From Anaspis maculata (Eukaryota > Arthropoda > Insecta > Coleoptera > Scraptiidae): a DNA stretch of 64,000 bases. How positions within the stretch are numbered: the first letter of the stretch is position 1; every line of letters starts with the position of its first letter. A model generated the notes under the pieces. It saw nothing but the letters and a program-made list of their open reading frames with translations, was not told the DNA's origin and did not search any database. The stretch covers positions 54,182,012 through 54,246,011 of the forward strand of contig OX421965.1 of NCBI GenBank assembly GCA_949128115.1, written 5' to 3'. Shown here one piece after another: positions 24,901 through 35,905 of this stretch. The position numbers and the translations under genes are program-made.

Positions 24901-27900
24901 AAGCATTTTTGCTTATTGTAGCTCTTAGCAAGACTTAGTGACCTCCATAAATTCGAGGATTCCCGCTTTGGGCGCGTCGCAACTACTTCCGGTTCTGCTA
25001 TCGTTGCCCTGAAAGTCGAATATCGCAATCCGTGTCTTAGATTTAGATTCATGTTTGTACAGGCGGAAATTAATTTACCAAATTCTCATTTGGAAAAACC
25101 TTCATTTCAGCCGACGTAGAGGTCTTGGTGGTGCCTATCCACATGTTCGACTATCGTCACAAGCCCTTGAGTCGCATTCCTTTCCCGCAAAGGCCGAAGT
25201 GGTTGGCAGAAGTCGTGCGAAACATTCGAGAATTCGATCCGCCTCTGGTTCGCTCTTACGAACCTCCACGGAGGTATCCCAGAGATCCTCTTCCTCCCGT
25301 TCCCTTGGATACCTGGAGGAATCGTGGCGGTTTCAATGAGTACGAAGACGTCCGCAACCGTTGGTCACCGCCGCCGATCCACGACAGGCGAGGCGGCAAC
25401 CGTTCGTCATACGAAGAAAGAAAACCGTACGACGACCGCAAGTCTTACGACGAACCCAAGTACAGAAGAGATGAAAAAAGACCGCTTCGATTTGTAGACG
25501 AAAACTTTGACAATTTCGATGATTTCGACGACGACGATATCGAAGATCTTCCTGAAGTCGAATTCGACAAGAACGATGATTTCGCCGGCCCGGATAAATT
25601 CGAAGAGAAAACCGTTTTCGCCAATCCGACTAACCCAAATTTTAACAAGCCTGAAGAGAAACATCTGCCTGTCAAGACTGCCACTTTGATAGAAGACCTC
25701 ATCAGCCCGCCTGGTCGGTACAAGCGCCCACCACGAATCGTCATAATCCTTCGCGGACCGCCCGGCAGTGGAAAGACTTTTTTGGCTAAGCTCATCAAAG
25801 ACAAAGAGGTTGGTGTTTTAAAAACTTGAATTTTCTAGAAATTAACTTTCGGTGTTTCAGGTCGAAAACGGTGGTTCGGCACCACGTATCTTGTCTCTGG
25901 ACGATTATTTCATGGTTGAACAAGAAAGGGAAGTGGTTGAAGACGGCAAACGCGTCGAAATAAAAGAAATGGTTTACGAATATGAAGCCGAAATGGAGGA
26001 GATGTACCGAAACTCTTTGATCCGCTCATTCAAGAAAACCATAAATGATGGCTACTTTCCTTTCATTATAGTCGATAACGTTAATGATAAAATCAAGTAT
26101 TTCGGAGAGATGTGGAGCTACGCCAAGCAAAACGGTTTTCAGGTATTACTTTCAGATGAATCGGAAACCTGGACTGCTAATCACTTCCACACAAAACCAT
26201 CCCTTTATGGACATTTCCACCGTCATTTTTCAAGTTGGTGTTTTGAAGTATGGTTCCAAACGAAATTAACAGCCTGAAATATGAAAATAACATGGCTGAT
26301 GGCTATGTTTATTATGTTAAAACTAAAAGTTCGTAAAAAAGCAACAAAAAATGCGCGAAAAATACGCGGTGAAAAAGTAATAATCGCGGTAAGGTTGATA
26401 GCAGAAAATAACTTGAAAATGGTAACTCGAACAGTGAACACCAACAATAGAGCGATTGCACAGAGTTTAGTTTACTTTTCACCCGCCAGGGACGTGAAAG
26501 TCGGAGTTTGCTTTTACGGAGATTTTTGCTTCAACTCTGTTGGTGATTGGCGCCGGACAGCGACAGCCGACAGCTGACGAAAAGTTCAGCCAGGTCATGT
26601 TTAATTATGTTAAATTACTTTAGGGTTTTATCGCATTTTCAATTGATCAATCATTGATCATTGATCAATTGATTTTCCATGCTTTCTTTCGATGGAAATT
26701 TGTGGAGTTTTATCCCCTTGTGAGGTGCACTGAGGTACAAAACATTTTTCGTCATGTCAAGGTTATGAGCACTAATCAGTAACACGGATGACGCGGCGGA
26801 ATTGACGTATGACGTATTTTTGTGAAATTTTGACATCTGTGGAATGACAAGTAGGGTCCAACTCCGATCGAAGCGCCGTCTACATGTAATTGCCGTATTA
26901 TTACAGCTGAGGAAATGCAGCGACGTTCAAATTTTTGTTTAAAAAAATTTGCGTTTATGTTTGGCGTTTATCTTGTGATCTGTTGGGATACTGTTGCCAC
27001 TACCTGCGAAACTTTATGCGTGAAAGTACCAAGTGAAATGTACGGCTCCCATTGCGACCAGAATCCACCTTTCCCCGCCCCCAATAAAAAATTACGGCCG
27101 GCATCCCTGGGCAGAGCTTCGGTTTGGGGACCATTTCATTGCAAATATATTGTTAAGTTCAGGTAGGAGCCGAGGTAGGAGCAGGAAGGGCCATTCATAT
27201 GACGGTCCATTTGAATACGCATGTCTCAAAACACAAGCGGTTTGCCCTTGCTTACAAAACACTTACCTTTGAGTCAAGTGTCTATTTTTACCGGGATTCC
27301 CTTTCTTAGATTTTGTCCACCGAAGGCGTCCTTTCAGCTGTATAATTTCAACTTTAATATTATATTTCACGGTGAAACGCTACTTTTTTCGCGTATTCTT
27401 TACCGCGCCGCATTTACTTAGTGTCTCCCATTGTGGGACGATTTAACGGAATCAATTAGCGGTCCAGTTCGATGATGATTAACCCGTGATTGGAAGCGCT
27501 AAAATCGAATTTCTCAGGTGTATATTTGCCAGTTGGATCTGGATGTGCAGCTGTGCACGAAACGCAATATTCACAACAGAACCGAAGCCGAAATAGAGGC
27601 CTGCGTGAAAAACTGGGACCCCACGCCGGCCCACCATCCGGTCCTGGATGCCACAAGTCTGATCCAGTCCGGTTCGATAGCGGAAGTCGAAATGGAGGAA
27701 GTGAATTCGCCCGAAAGCAATGGCGAAGAAGAAGAAGATGGGTCGGAGGTAAGAACCATCGTGGTAAAGGATGAATTTGTTTGTAGTAGACGTAAGGAAC
27801 ATAAAGTTGTAGCTTCCAGAAATGTAAAATGTTGTTTATAATTATAACACATTATATTATACTTCTTTCCACAGCAGTGACAGCGGTTTATTGCCGATTG

Positions 27901-30208
27901 TTTGATTTTGTTTTGTTCAATGTTTTATAATTTTCTTTGTTTTTATTACTATGATTTAAATTCGTACTAAAGAATCAAGTCTCCTTCAGGATCAAGTAGC
28001 TAGAAGCAAGTGGGACAATTTCGACTGTTCTGTTTTAAACCTCGGTAAGTTCGCATTGTCTAAGATTTTTGTCGTTTCTTTCTGTTCTGTTTATCTCATA
28101 TTATGCGTCACGTACCTTACGTTTGAAGCAGATGTACGCATGATATGTTCTTGTAAAAAATATTGTAGAACGGTGCTTCTTTTTTGGAAGCTTTCGGATT
28201 TTCAGCGAAATGTCTCATTGATACATCAATCTAAAGATTAGCGCTTGCATTTGCACTGCAGAACTTTTAAAGAGTCAAGCTACAAAATAAGTGTTATTTA
28301 AACCTTTTTACTGGAATTTTTCCGGGCTTAGGTGGCGTCCGCCAGCTTTTTAAAAAGAAACTAAATATGGAGCGTTTTTTACGCTCTTTACGATAACCAC
28401 TACGAATTAGAACTTTTTGTTCAATTCGAAACTTCACTCAAAATTATTATTAAATTTACATCAAGTATAATTTTTATCATTTCTTGAATTTGGGTGTGGG
28501 ATAATAGGTATTGTTTATTCATCTCCAGCGGTTTACAGGAGATCCGGTGCTTGTGCCGAGTTAAAGTTTTGCTAAAAGTTATACTTCTTGCTAAACATTC
28601 CAATGAAACCACGTAAAATAATTCAAAACCACTTTATTATGATTTTTTGTTATTTTATGGCTTTCATTGGTGTTTTACAAAAGGACCGTGTTCGGTCATT
28701 TTATTTACTTTCGGAAACATTTGTTTTCCGTATTGTACTTTCTAAGATTTTCTTTCAACAACTGAATGCTCCATTAAGGAATCTGACAAACTACCGACGA
28801 TAGTTGACCTTTCGAACTGGAATTGATAGAATTTTTTTTCTAGTGTGAAAACATGTTCTTGAAAGATTGTGCTATTTACCAAGAAGCTACGGCAAATGGT
28901 ACAGTACCTACCTACTTGAAATAACACAATGCAGGGTCTTGCCAATTTTATTTTCTCAGTAATAAGTACCTGTACTTTTATTATACCAATGCAATTTAGC
29001 ATAAGAGTGGCGTATTAACAAATTATATTTGCGACACACAATATGTTTTACAATGTTCCAAGTTCGAAAAATCTAATAAACGAAAGCCAAGTTTCTTTTA
29101 AAATAATAGGACAATGAAATTGTTGGACGGTTTCGCCTCAGTGAAATTATGCTATTTTATAGTACTTTTTCTCTCGCCAAATACTGGCACGCGTTCCGCA
29201 TTTATGTTAGCGCTAAACTTTATTTCGGTTAAAAGTTAGTTCTTCTCAAAGTGATTTTTGATATCTTTTAGACCATCTGAAATTGGATGCGATACAGGTG
29301 TTTATATTTCAGGTTTAACGTGCTCTAGATCGAATCGAATAACTTCATTTTATGTCTTGAAACGGAAGTTTAAGTGCTGATTAAAGTGTATAAAACGTTC
29401 TTCTTTTCTCTGAAAAGGAGAGACATTCATGTTTCATTCGTGTTTTGTGATTTAAGGCGACTACCGTTGCGTCGAGATTTTGACCGGATTATTAAAGACG
29501 GTTTTGAACAAAAGTGGGGAACTGTATTTCATTATTGAATTTTTGTGTGTTTCAGCTAAACTCGATGGCCTCAGCAAACCCCTTCGCCCCTCCTCCAGGA
29601 CAATGGAAGAATACCTTCAGATGGAATCCCAGTGGTCCCCCGTCAAGTTCACCAAACCAGGACAGAAGAGGGTATAATTTATTTGGATATAAATGGGGCC
29701 TACCGCAAAAAATTCTTGCTTCGCACAAAATGAAGTGAAGATTGTATTTTTGTATTTTTTGAAAATACTTGTATTTATAATGTGATAAAATGACACCACA
29801 AAATGGGTCACAACTTTACAACTATCACTTTGAAATACGCTAGAAATACAGCTATGAATACAGGCACTTTTTGAAACAGATTTTTTGCGATGGTGTGCCT
29901 TTAAATGGGACAAAAAAATTGTTTTCAATAATTAGACTACGAAGCAAAAGCTCAGTCAGTTGAATTGATACTTTTGCATTTGGGTGATGGTCGTTTCGTA
30001 AAGTAGGTCGTTTTTTGCTTGAACGGTTTAATAACGATCGTCATTCTAGGTTCGATGGGCTGACTTGGAAGAACAGAAGGAACAGGAACGAATGAGAGCG
30101 ATCGGATTCGTAGTGGGCCAGACGAATTGGGACAGAATGATGGATCCGACCAAGGGTAGCTCAGCATTGACTCAAACTAAGTTTATCGAGAGGGCTAGAC
30201 GTTTTTAA
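12985..30208 (+). CDS. YLPM1: YLP motif-containing protein 1 (ZAP3 homologue)
   Basis: Nuclear protein known in vertebrates as a protein-phosphatase-1-associated RNP factor with a kinase-like P-loop domain. Eight coding exons join in phase: 12985-13209, 20114-22640, 25111-25808, 25861-26142, 27518-27748, 27990-28044, 29556-29671 and 30050-30208. They total 4293 nt, or 1430 residues. In order: Gln/Trp-rich N-terminus, Pro-rich segment, a conserved charged helix (KQFADWEDQFNKWKEQN, about residues 259-325), Gly/Asn/Phe repeats (about 595-710), acidic DY/DN-rich stretch, P-loop GPPGSGKT at 1133-1140, LSLDDYF, then the conserved tail RAIGFVVGQTNWDRM. The donor after 25808 is GTTGGT, weaker than the others. 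Introns 1 and 2 are 6.9 and 2.5 kb and hold repeats. A polyA signal AATAAA is at 30336-30341. Confidence 0.95.
15000..15340. repeat. diverged relative of the 2863-4003 palindrome
   Basis: It shares GCCACTNNNNNGATTCTT, AATTTGGCAGG and a GAAACACCCTGTA end with the element at 2863-4003, but only part of the palindrome is preserved. Confidence 0.55.
17640..17945 (-). repeat. tRNA-derived SINE-like sequence
   Basis: On the minus strand a Pol III B-box core lies in GGTCGCGGGTTCGATC (about 17910-17930). Downstream is about 270 bp of moderately GC-rich body. The A box is not clear, so this may be a truncated copy. Confidence 0.45.
18439..18503 (+). pseudogene. possible THAP-domain fragment
   Basis: A short plus-strand frame MVYKCCLMHCNSTMT begins like THAP zinc fingers (Cys-x2-4-Cys near the N-terminus), but stops after about 20 codons. 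It could be a decayed piece of a THAP/P-element-type gene or chance. Confidence 0.25.
19083..19220. repeat. hairpin element in YLPM1 intron
   Basis: 49-bp arms (19083-19132 and 19172-19220, for example ATAGGCTGTCTGATTTCTAC) are almost identical inverted repeats around a 39-bp GC-rich loop. Confidence 0.8.
20114..22640 (+). CDS. YLPM1: YLPM1 exon 2 (Pro-rich, charged helix, FGGPN repeats)
   Basis: The largest exon (2527 nt). The acceptor is GATGCAG at 20107-20113 and the donor GTAAGT at 22641. About 21670-22016 encodes a dozen or so copies of a 9-residue unit close to GGQFGGPNS, a 27-bp DNA tandem repeat. The pattern predicts a disordered, low-complexity segment. The biased codons also leave long open frames on the other strand, which are shadows. 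Confidence 0.93.
22641..25110 (+). other. YLPM1 intron 2
   Basis: No exon seen. It contains a lone ACACCCTGTA end near 23070 and a diverged direct duplication of about 175 bp (24204-24380 and 24555-24730, sharing GGTGTAAGTCCG and ATTTTGATATGTT). Confidence 0.5.
25111..26142 (+). CDS. YLPM1: YLPM1 exons 3-4 (P-loop domain)
   Basis: Exon 3 is 25111-25808 and exon 4 is 25861-26142, split by a 52-nt intron just after the P-loop (GPPGSGKT at 25755-25778). Exon 4 begins VENGGSAPRILSLDDYF and continues to FPFIIVDNVNDKIKYF, the best conserved part of the family, which resembles AAA/polynucleotide-kinase P-loop folds. Confidence 0.93.
26143..27517 (+). other. YLPM1 intron 4
   Basis: No exon or recognisable element. 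A small perfect palindrome built of TGATCAAT units lies at about 26640-26671. Confidence 0.5.
27518..30208 (+). CDS. YLPM1: YLPM1 exons 5-8 (C-terminus)
   Basis: Exons are 27518-27748 (CTKRNIHNRTEAEIEACVKN, ending in an acidic run), 27990-28044 (SKWDNFD), 29556-29671 (KLDGLSKPLR, then MEEYLQM) and 30050-30208 (VRWADLEEQKEQERMRAIGF, then VVGQTNWDRMM, ending RARRF-stop). Order and content match vertebrate YLPM1. All junctions keep frame. Confidence 0.93.
28045..29555 (+). other. YLPM1 intron 6
   Basis: AT-rich, no exon and no repeat that I recognise. Confidence 0.5.
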
Positions 30209-30257
30209 TATCTTATTGATTAAGCATTGGAATTCGACTTTTGTTATTATTATAAGC

Positions 30258-30341
30258 TTTATTTCCTACAAACAAAAATACAGTTTCGTTACAAGTATGT
30301 ATTCCTTTTATGCTGTGCTATAATATTTAATAACAAATAAA
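30258..30341. terminator. overlapping opposed polyA signals
   Basis: The plus-strand AATAAA at 30336-30341 serves YLPM1 (stop at 30208). The minus-strand AATAAA at 30258-30263 fits the convergent membrane-protein gene (stop at 30353). If both are used, the two 3' UTRs overlap by roughly 80-100 nt. Confidence 0.55.
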
Positions 30342-30352
30342 AATTACTTAAT

Positions 30353-31107
30353 CTAAGGTGTTCTGGAAGTGCTTTCGTAAGTTTTCAATTTGACGTGAGT
30401 AGTTTTGGGCGTTTTCGGTTGGAATCCACCGTTTCTCGATTCTTTCGTGAATTCGGCGGTCGAATTGGTGAAGTCTGCTTGGGTGTCTCCCTTGCGTTTT
30501 TCGGCTTGCTCTTCACGAGAAGCTTTGATGCGTGCTTGCATTGCCTGCATGATCATGACTTGCTGGGGGTTCATTTCATCCATGTGTTCTTGCAAGCAGC
30601 TTTGAAGGATGTGCAGGAAAAACAGGAATGCTAAGAGTGTTAGAGCACTAAGTGCAATGCTCTTTTTGCCGCCTCCGCTACTGCTGCTGTGACTTAAAAA
30701 AAAAAAATAGTATCAGCCGATGTGGAAGTGTGGACGCGAGATTTCATTTCTTGAATGGACATCATTCAACTCCCGTGTTTTCGAGCGTTGTTTCATACAA
30801 AATTTCATGTATGAAGCCTTCGCGCGAATTTTTTACCCTGCAACCCGTCTTTTTTTTTTGTTACGTTTCCACCCAATCCTTGAGGATTAGAATAGGAATA
30901 AGTATGCTTGAATGGCGAATATAAAATGAATTCATTTGAGCGTGGCTTTGCATAAAAATGATGGTCAAAATCATACCTGTGATGGTAGCTTTCCGAGGGC
31001 CCACTGCTGTAGTGTGATCCGCGGTCGATTTTTGGTATCAGTGCTGGTGTCATGTAGTCATGTTTGCCCAAACTGTGCATTAGTGAATTGACTGCAAGCG
31101 ATGCCAT
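30353..31107 (-). CDS. small single-pass membrane protein, function unknown
   Basis: Two exons, 30977-31107 and 30353-30692 (or 30686, since two AG acceptors are 6 nt apart), give 156 or 154 residues. There is no signal peptide. A His/Ser-rich N-terminal half (SYHHR, HSSSSGGGKK) precedes one strongly hydrophobic helix (IALSALTLLAFLFFLHIL, about 56-73). Then comes CLQEHMDEMNPQQVMIM, and a charged tail rich in K, T and S. This arrangement resembles small insect-specific membrane proteins, but I cannot name the family. It converges on YLPM1 with 144 nt between stop codons and has a minus-strand AATAAA at 30258-30263. The phase-consistent splice and Met-rich conserved-looking block argue for a real gene. 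Confidence 0.75.
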
Positions 31108-31912
31108 GCTTTTCTTGTGTTATCTAGCCTTTGACTAAAATCCATCTTCATGAAGTTTAAAACTGGAGTGTAAAACTAACTGTTCAGGCATTTTTCTTCG
31201 CATCAGTTTTGAGCGTGGATAATTACATAAGTGGGCATATTTTTGCCGCTACTCTAAAGCGGCGACAATTTTCTGGTTTATTCGTTTGTCAATGAAATGA
31301 TCTTCACTTTTGATAATCAACATTTTTTCTCGTGTTGATAATCCGTGACAAAACGTTTTGTTGTGAGTGACAATTAATGCGCGAAGAATTACTTCCTTCT
31401 AAATGAACAATGCAAATCCTACGTCACCAACCATCTTAAATGTTTTTCTGTTTGGTTCAAAATCAAAACTGCGTTTGAAACAAGGACCGACGAACGGTCC
31501 CAACAGATTTCGAATCGTTTTCGAACGTAATCGTTCGTAATCCAAAACTTAGTTCCAAAGTTGGGACAGATTTGCCCGTGTAACGTTTATTTTTTTTTTA
31601 TCAGCTTAGTTTCTTGTGTGAAATTTCTTATCAACTCCTCGCACAAATGAAGTAGAGTGAGAATGCTCTCCCACCCTCCACCACATTTTTTCTCATTTCG
31701 TGTACCTTTCAGAAAACTAGAAATACATTACTAGCGTTTTTAGTTACTTGCACCTGGTTCAGGGTAATTTTAGACGATGCTTATTGGTTTATTAGAGCGC
31801 CCAGATTCGCGTGAACATTGTTTGTTACGGATAATAAACCGCATGCAGCAACATGGCTAGCAGTCACTTTCTGGATGAGTGGCTCCACCGCGATTGAGTG
31901 GGAGCGTTTGGA

Positions 31913-32141
31913 ATGATGTTCAGAAAAGTGGGCTCTGTGCAGATATTCTTCCCGGTCAGATCTTGGGCAACGTCTTCCGGGCCCGGCCCCGAGGTTGCAT
32001 GGTGGAACAGTGAGGCGTATAAGGTGAGCTGAATGTCGTCTCGCTAACGAAATTTTATAATTGGTTTGGTGATTTTATTGGTCGATTTGAATTTTTCAGC
32101 CAATTGCGTTATGCCAAATTGCTCTGAACCGGGGCAATGCA
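31913..32141 (+). CDS. candidate first exons of an unrecognised gene
   Basis: A frame starting ATGATG at 31913 encodes MMFRKVGSVQIFFPVRSWAT, like a mitochondrial presequence, and runs to AAG|GTGAGC at 32023. A 76-nt intron ends in TTTTTCAG, and a 42-nt second exon (32100-32141, PIALCQIALNRGNA) ends at a GTAAGT donor. Both are in phase (51 codons). No further exon is visible before repeats begin near 32225, so the 3' part is missing, far downstream, or was displaced by transposons. The gene lies divergently from the membrane-protein gene, about 800 bp away. Confidence 0.45.
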
Positions 32142-32380
32142 GTAAGTAAATAATTGAAGAACGCTATAAAATCAAACATTTACGTATACATGTATGATTA
32201 ATTATACGTTCTAGTATCATATTTGTATTTTTGTCTGTCTACAAATTTTTGCAGTTAAACTCCTGGACGAATAAAGTTAGAGTCCTGCAACTCAGGGCCG
32301 TCTCTAGACATTTGGCCGCCCTTGTGCAAAAACTGTTGGGCCGCCTCCTTCTCAATTTTTTTTTAATGGTTAATTTTGTA

Positions 32381-32620
32381 TACAGGGTGGTTTAGGTTAT
32401 AGTAGCAATAATTCACTATTCGATAGTCCATCGAAAACTAGGTCGACATGCATGATTAATTTTTTTCTCCAAAACGCTCCTTAAGAAAGATACCGCCCTT
32501 CAAAGTTCAATTTTTAAAATCTTCTTTTTGCAATAACTCTCAAGTCATCAAATCGATCTTGACTAAATTTGGTACAAGTACTTACGAAATAAATACCCAT
32601 CACTTGAGGACCACCCTGTA
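32381..32620. mobile_element. TACAGGGTGG-ended MITE
   Basis: It begins TACAGGGTGG and ends CCACCCTGTA, with TA directly on both sides. The 240-bp interior has no coding frame. Same terminus as several longer palindromes in this window. Confidence 0.75.
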
Positions 32621-33049
32621 TAGCTTCGTTAATTTGAATCTTATTTTATTAAAATAACAGCAACAGGGACTGGAATTGCAATTTTCGCATTTTGAACCAG
32701 AATTTTTTACTAGGTAATTATTCGTTAATTAAACTCACGAAAGTCAACTTACCTACCGGACGGTTAGTGAATAAGATAAAATAACGTTTTTTACGATTCC
32801 ACCGCCATTTACGACATTAGAAATCAAGAATTTAGTAATGATCTTGCAAAATCTGATTTCATATTCACGTGTTTCAAAGGTAAGTATCCATCATACCGCT
32901 TGGAAAAAAAAATGTTCAGGGGCGGCCCCGGCCGCGGAGGTGAAATATAAAAAGCAAAAAAATTAAAAAAAAAACGCATTTCTGCCTTCAACTCGTTGAC
33001 ATTGTCGTCCACTTTATTTTGGCCGCAACCGCACTAAAGAGCACATGAA

Positions 33050-33136
33050 AGTTTTCACCTGGCCCGACCCGGATTCGAACCGACGATCCCTGGAATTGTT
33101 TCCAAAGACGGAATCCGCCACGCTACCGGCCGGGTT
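33050..33136 (-). repeat. tRNA-derived SINE head
   Basis: On the minus strand, GGTAGCGTGGCGG (A box) is followed about 45 nt later by GGTTCGAATCC (B box) and a GGGTCGGGCCA end. Stems pair only in part, so this is a tRNA-like Pol III promoter rather than a functional tRNA. Confidence 0.65.
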
Positions 33137-33653
33137 AACTTCTGTTTATGTTTTGTGATATTTATATGCAAATGATATCTTCGTCAGATTCAATTTTCTC
33201 CGCTTCTCATGTGAAACTGTCGTCCAGTGTTGTATTTTCAAGGGTTGCCCCAACATCTTTATTTCCACTTCCCCCCAAAAAAAAAACTGCTTATGGCAGT
33301 AATAGGCTTATAGTTAATAGGTACGGGACAAAGTGTCTCACGCCAGTTGAAAGACGATGATTCAGACAAATTGCTGCAGGTATCATTTCAATGTACTGTC
33401 AGGAGCACTGTATTACATACATCAAAATTTTTGTACCTCAAAAAAATGTGACATAGACATGAAGGAGCCCTTATGTAGTACATCCACCATGAAGCCAGGA
33501 ACCAATAAGCCTTTTATTCCAATGGGGTGTAACTCGAGAACTCTAGGTCCTTGGGGCCCACCTCCAGTCTTCCTGATGATGGTTTTGACTATTTGACACC
33601 TGGTCGAAAGAGACCTCGTTCTTATCCATCAATTTTCCTCCTTTCCTTTGTCT

Positions 33654-33785
33654 TGGCCTATGGGCAGAGTGATACGGGTGTTTCCTGGGATTGACGGGGT
33701 GGTGCGCGTGGTGGAAATCCGCTCCGCTGCCGGCACAATAATGACTCGTCCGATCAATAAAGTCATTAAACTCCCTGTGGAGTAA
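33654..33785 (+). pseudogene. BEL/Pao retrotransposon pol C-terminus remnant
   Basis: An uninterrupted stretch WPMGRVIRVFPGIDGVVRVV followed by EIRSAAGTIMTRPINKVIKL and a stop matches the end of BEL/Pao Pol (the domain after integrase, WxxGRV...DGxVRV...RP). Upstream pol is not recognisable. Confidence 0.85.
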
Positions 33786-33817
33786 TTTTGTTTAGTCCAT
33801 TTTCGTTAAAAAAGATA

Positions 33818-33960
33818 TTTTTCTTTCCTTGCACATTTATTATTCTTTTTCCATTATTTATTATTCATAAGTGGTCAGAGTTTTATTTAATTTGTTTTTC
33901 TCTCCATTCAAAATTATTTCAATTTTGGGTGGCGGGTATGTTCAGTATTCAAGCAAATAA
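33818..33960. repeat. direct repeat, copy 1 (possible BEL LTR part)
   Basis: About 143 bp nearly identical to 34967-35108 (shared CCATTATTTATTATTCATAA and GGGTGGCGGGTATGTTCAGT). It lies immediately downstream of the BEL/Pao pol stop, where a 3' LTR would be. Confidence 0.6.
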
Positions 33961-34966
33961 AAAAATAATGCCGAGGTGCACACGACACTTTTTAGGCGAC
34001 TATCACAAAAAATTGAGCAAAATACTGATGTTTGAATTGTTTGATTTCTTACTCGCAATCGCAAGAGTGCTTTTCTTCATAAAACATAGTTACCTGTGAC
34101 ATTAGAAAACAAAATTTGTAAATGTATTATTATGACAGTAGTTTACACAAGTCAATGATGAACGAGGTAGGTATAGTGAAAGCGATTTTTCTCAAACGCC
34201 GGCACCACAGACTGAAGCTCAAATGCGGCAGCTTTGGATTTGCTTCCGCTGAAATCACAAGCTGTATAGGTACTTACCTGAAGCAGTTTGAACATTTTGT
34301 GATGAGGTGGTGCCTTTAAAACAAGGCAAAAATCTGGACAGGGTCTGTTTCTCTGGCGTACCTTTCGGCAAAATCACAATCTTGCAAGTCATCAACGTTG
34401 TGGTCTATTTATTCCATGATGAGGGCTAAGGTACCATCGAAATCCAACAAACACGCGTGTTTCGGACGGGTGGCGGGTACTTGGGCCAATTTTCACGACA
34501 TAAGCATAACCATAACAAACAAAACAAAATAATGAAATTGCCTTTGACTTTGACAGCACTCACATTGACATTGTAGCATTGACCAATGATGTAGTAGCGT
34601 AGCAATCTTTCAACTGAAATCACCTCGGAAATCACCGCAATGGGCACCAACCTTACGGAGAAAATAACTGTATTTTCAAATTTATGTAATTATTACATCT
34701 GATTTTGGGTCATCATTGAATGATTAATTGCTCTTTATTAATCAGGTATACAGCCGACTACTCCGTGATGTAAATATTCAAGAGCTAAATCGGTCTAAAA
34801 TCATGTAACGTGAAAAAAGCAGATTAGCGTCCCAACAAAGTAAAACAAATGAGGCTCAGCGGCCGAAAAGGGATATATTGACATTACCGTACAAAAAAAA
34901 GACACTTTTGGGGCTCAAAAAGGACGTAAAGAAAGCTTTTGTGTGTTGGTCGCCTAAAAAGGTACT

Positions 34967-35108
34967 TTTCTTTCCTTGCATTTTTTTAATTAATTTTCCA
35001 TTATTTATTATTCATAAGTGAGTCAGAGTTTAATTTAATTTGTTTTTCTCTCCATTCAAAATTATTTCAATTTTGGGTGGCGGGTATGTTCAGTATTCAA
35101 GCAAAGAA
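34967..35108. repeat. direct repeat, copy 2
   Basis: Matches 33818-33960. The 1 kb between the two copies has no recognisable pol sequence. Confidence 0.6.
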
Positions 35109-35284
35109 AAAAGAATAAGAGATGATATTTTGTATATATTTTGTAGTTCAAGTTAAATTGTCGCCGCGAACGGACGTTTGTGTCTTTCGTCGACTCAACT
35201 CAAGTTTCTATAGAACGGATCGCGTTGTGCGAGTTTTTTGTTTGTTCTCCCCAAGTACCGAAACCTCACCATTGTACGTAGCCC

Positions 35285-35905
35285 TCACCCCTCAATATGT
35301 GAAGACGTCCGTGCCACCACAACAACAAGAGAGCGCTCTCCATCTTCACCTCCACGCCGGACGTCAAACGTAAGTCTTTGTGTCATTATGTCCCATTGCG
35401 TACCCTCTAACGGCAGTTGACCAAGTAGAACCTCACGCGTATCTTCGCCAACGTCTTGTCGACTCCAAGGTGATGTCCTCCGATAGCGCCATCGTGCACT
35501 TCTCTCACACCGTTTTTTTGAGAAGCACCGATTGCGAAACTTCCTGCGTTCCATCCGAGCTTTCCCATATTCTTCTCAGCAATCCTTTGTCCACAAATAA
35601 ATTATCGCACTTGATATCGCTTTGCTCAACTTCGCTGATGTGTTCATTTTTGCTGCAAATTTAAATCTGCTCTGTTTGGCCTTGTTTGCACCTCATTTAT
35701 ACTCGCGTGTTGTATTCGAAAAAATTCCACGCTTCTTCCGGTAAATTCCAGCATTGGCCACCAGTGTCTTTTAGCGGGGGCTCTAGAAAAGTTCATCGGG
35801 CTCGCGTATGCTCTGGCACGCTTTCGACGCACGGCACATCCGCCAGTTGTTTTAGATGTGTTTAATTCGCGCGTCGGGATCTCCAGCGAGCTTCGTAACA
35901 ATGTT
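35285..35905 (-). pseudogene. second gypsy remnant: LTR start plus integrase N-terminus
   Basis: TGTTACGAAGCTCGC read on the minus strand from about 35901 equals the reverse-complement start of the solo LTR at 61415-61839. Further along, around 35400-35500, degenerate frames give VHDGAI-GGHHLGVDKTLAKI, the H2C2 domain of a gypsy integrase. Gag, RT and the catalytic core are absent. Confidence 0.65.

Noticed and set aside
32270..32390. Third exon for the gene starting at 31913
   Set aside because: The TTTTTGCAG acceptor and following sequence resemble a repeat also present near 40020, so it is more likely transposon-derived.
33050..33136. Functional tRNA gene
   Set aside because: A and B boxes are present but acceptor and T stems mispair, as in a tRNA-derived SINE.
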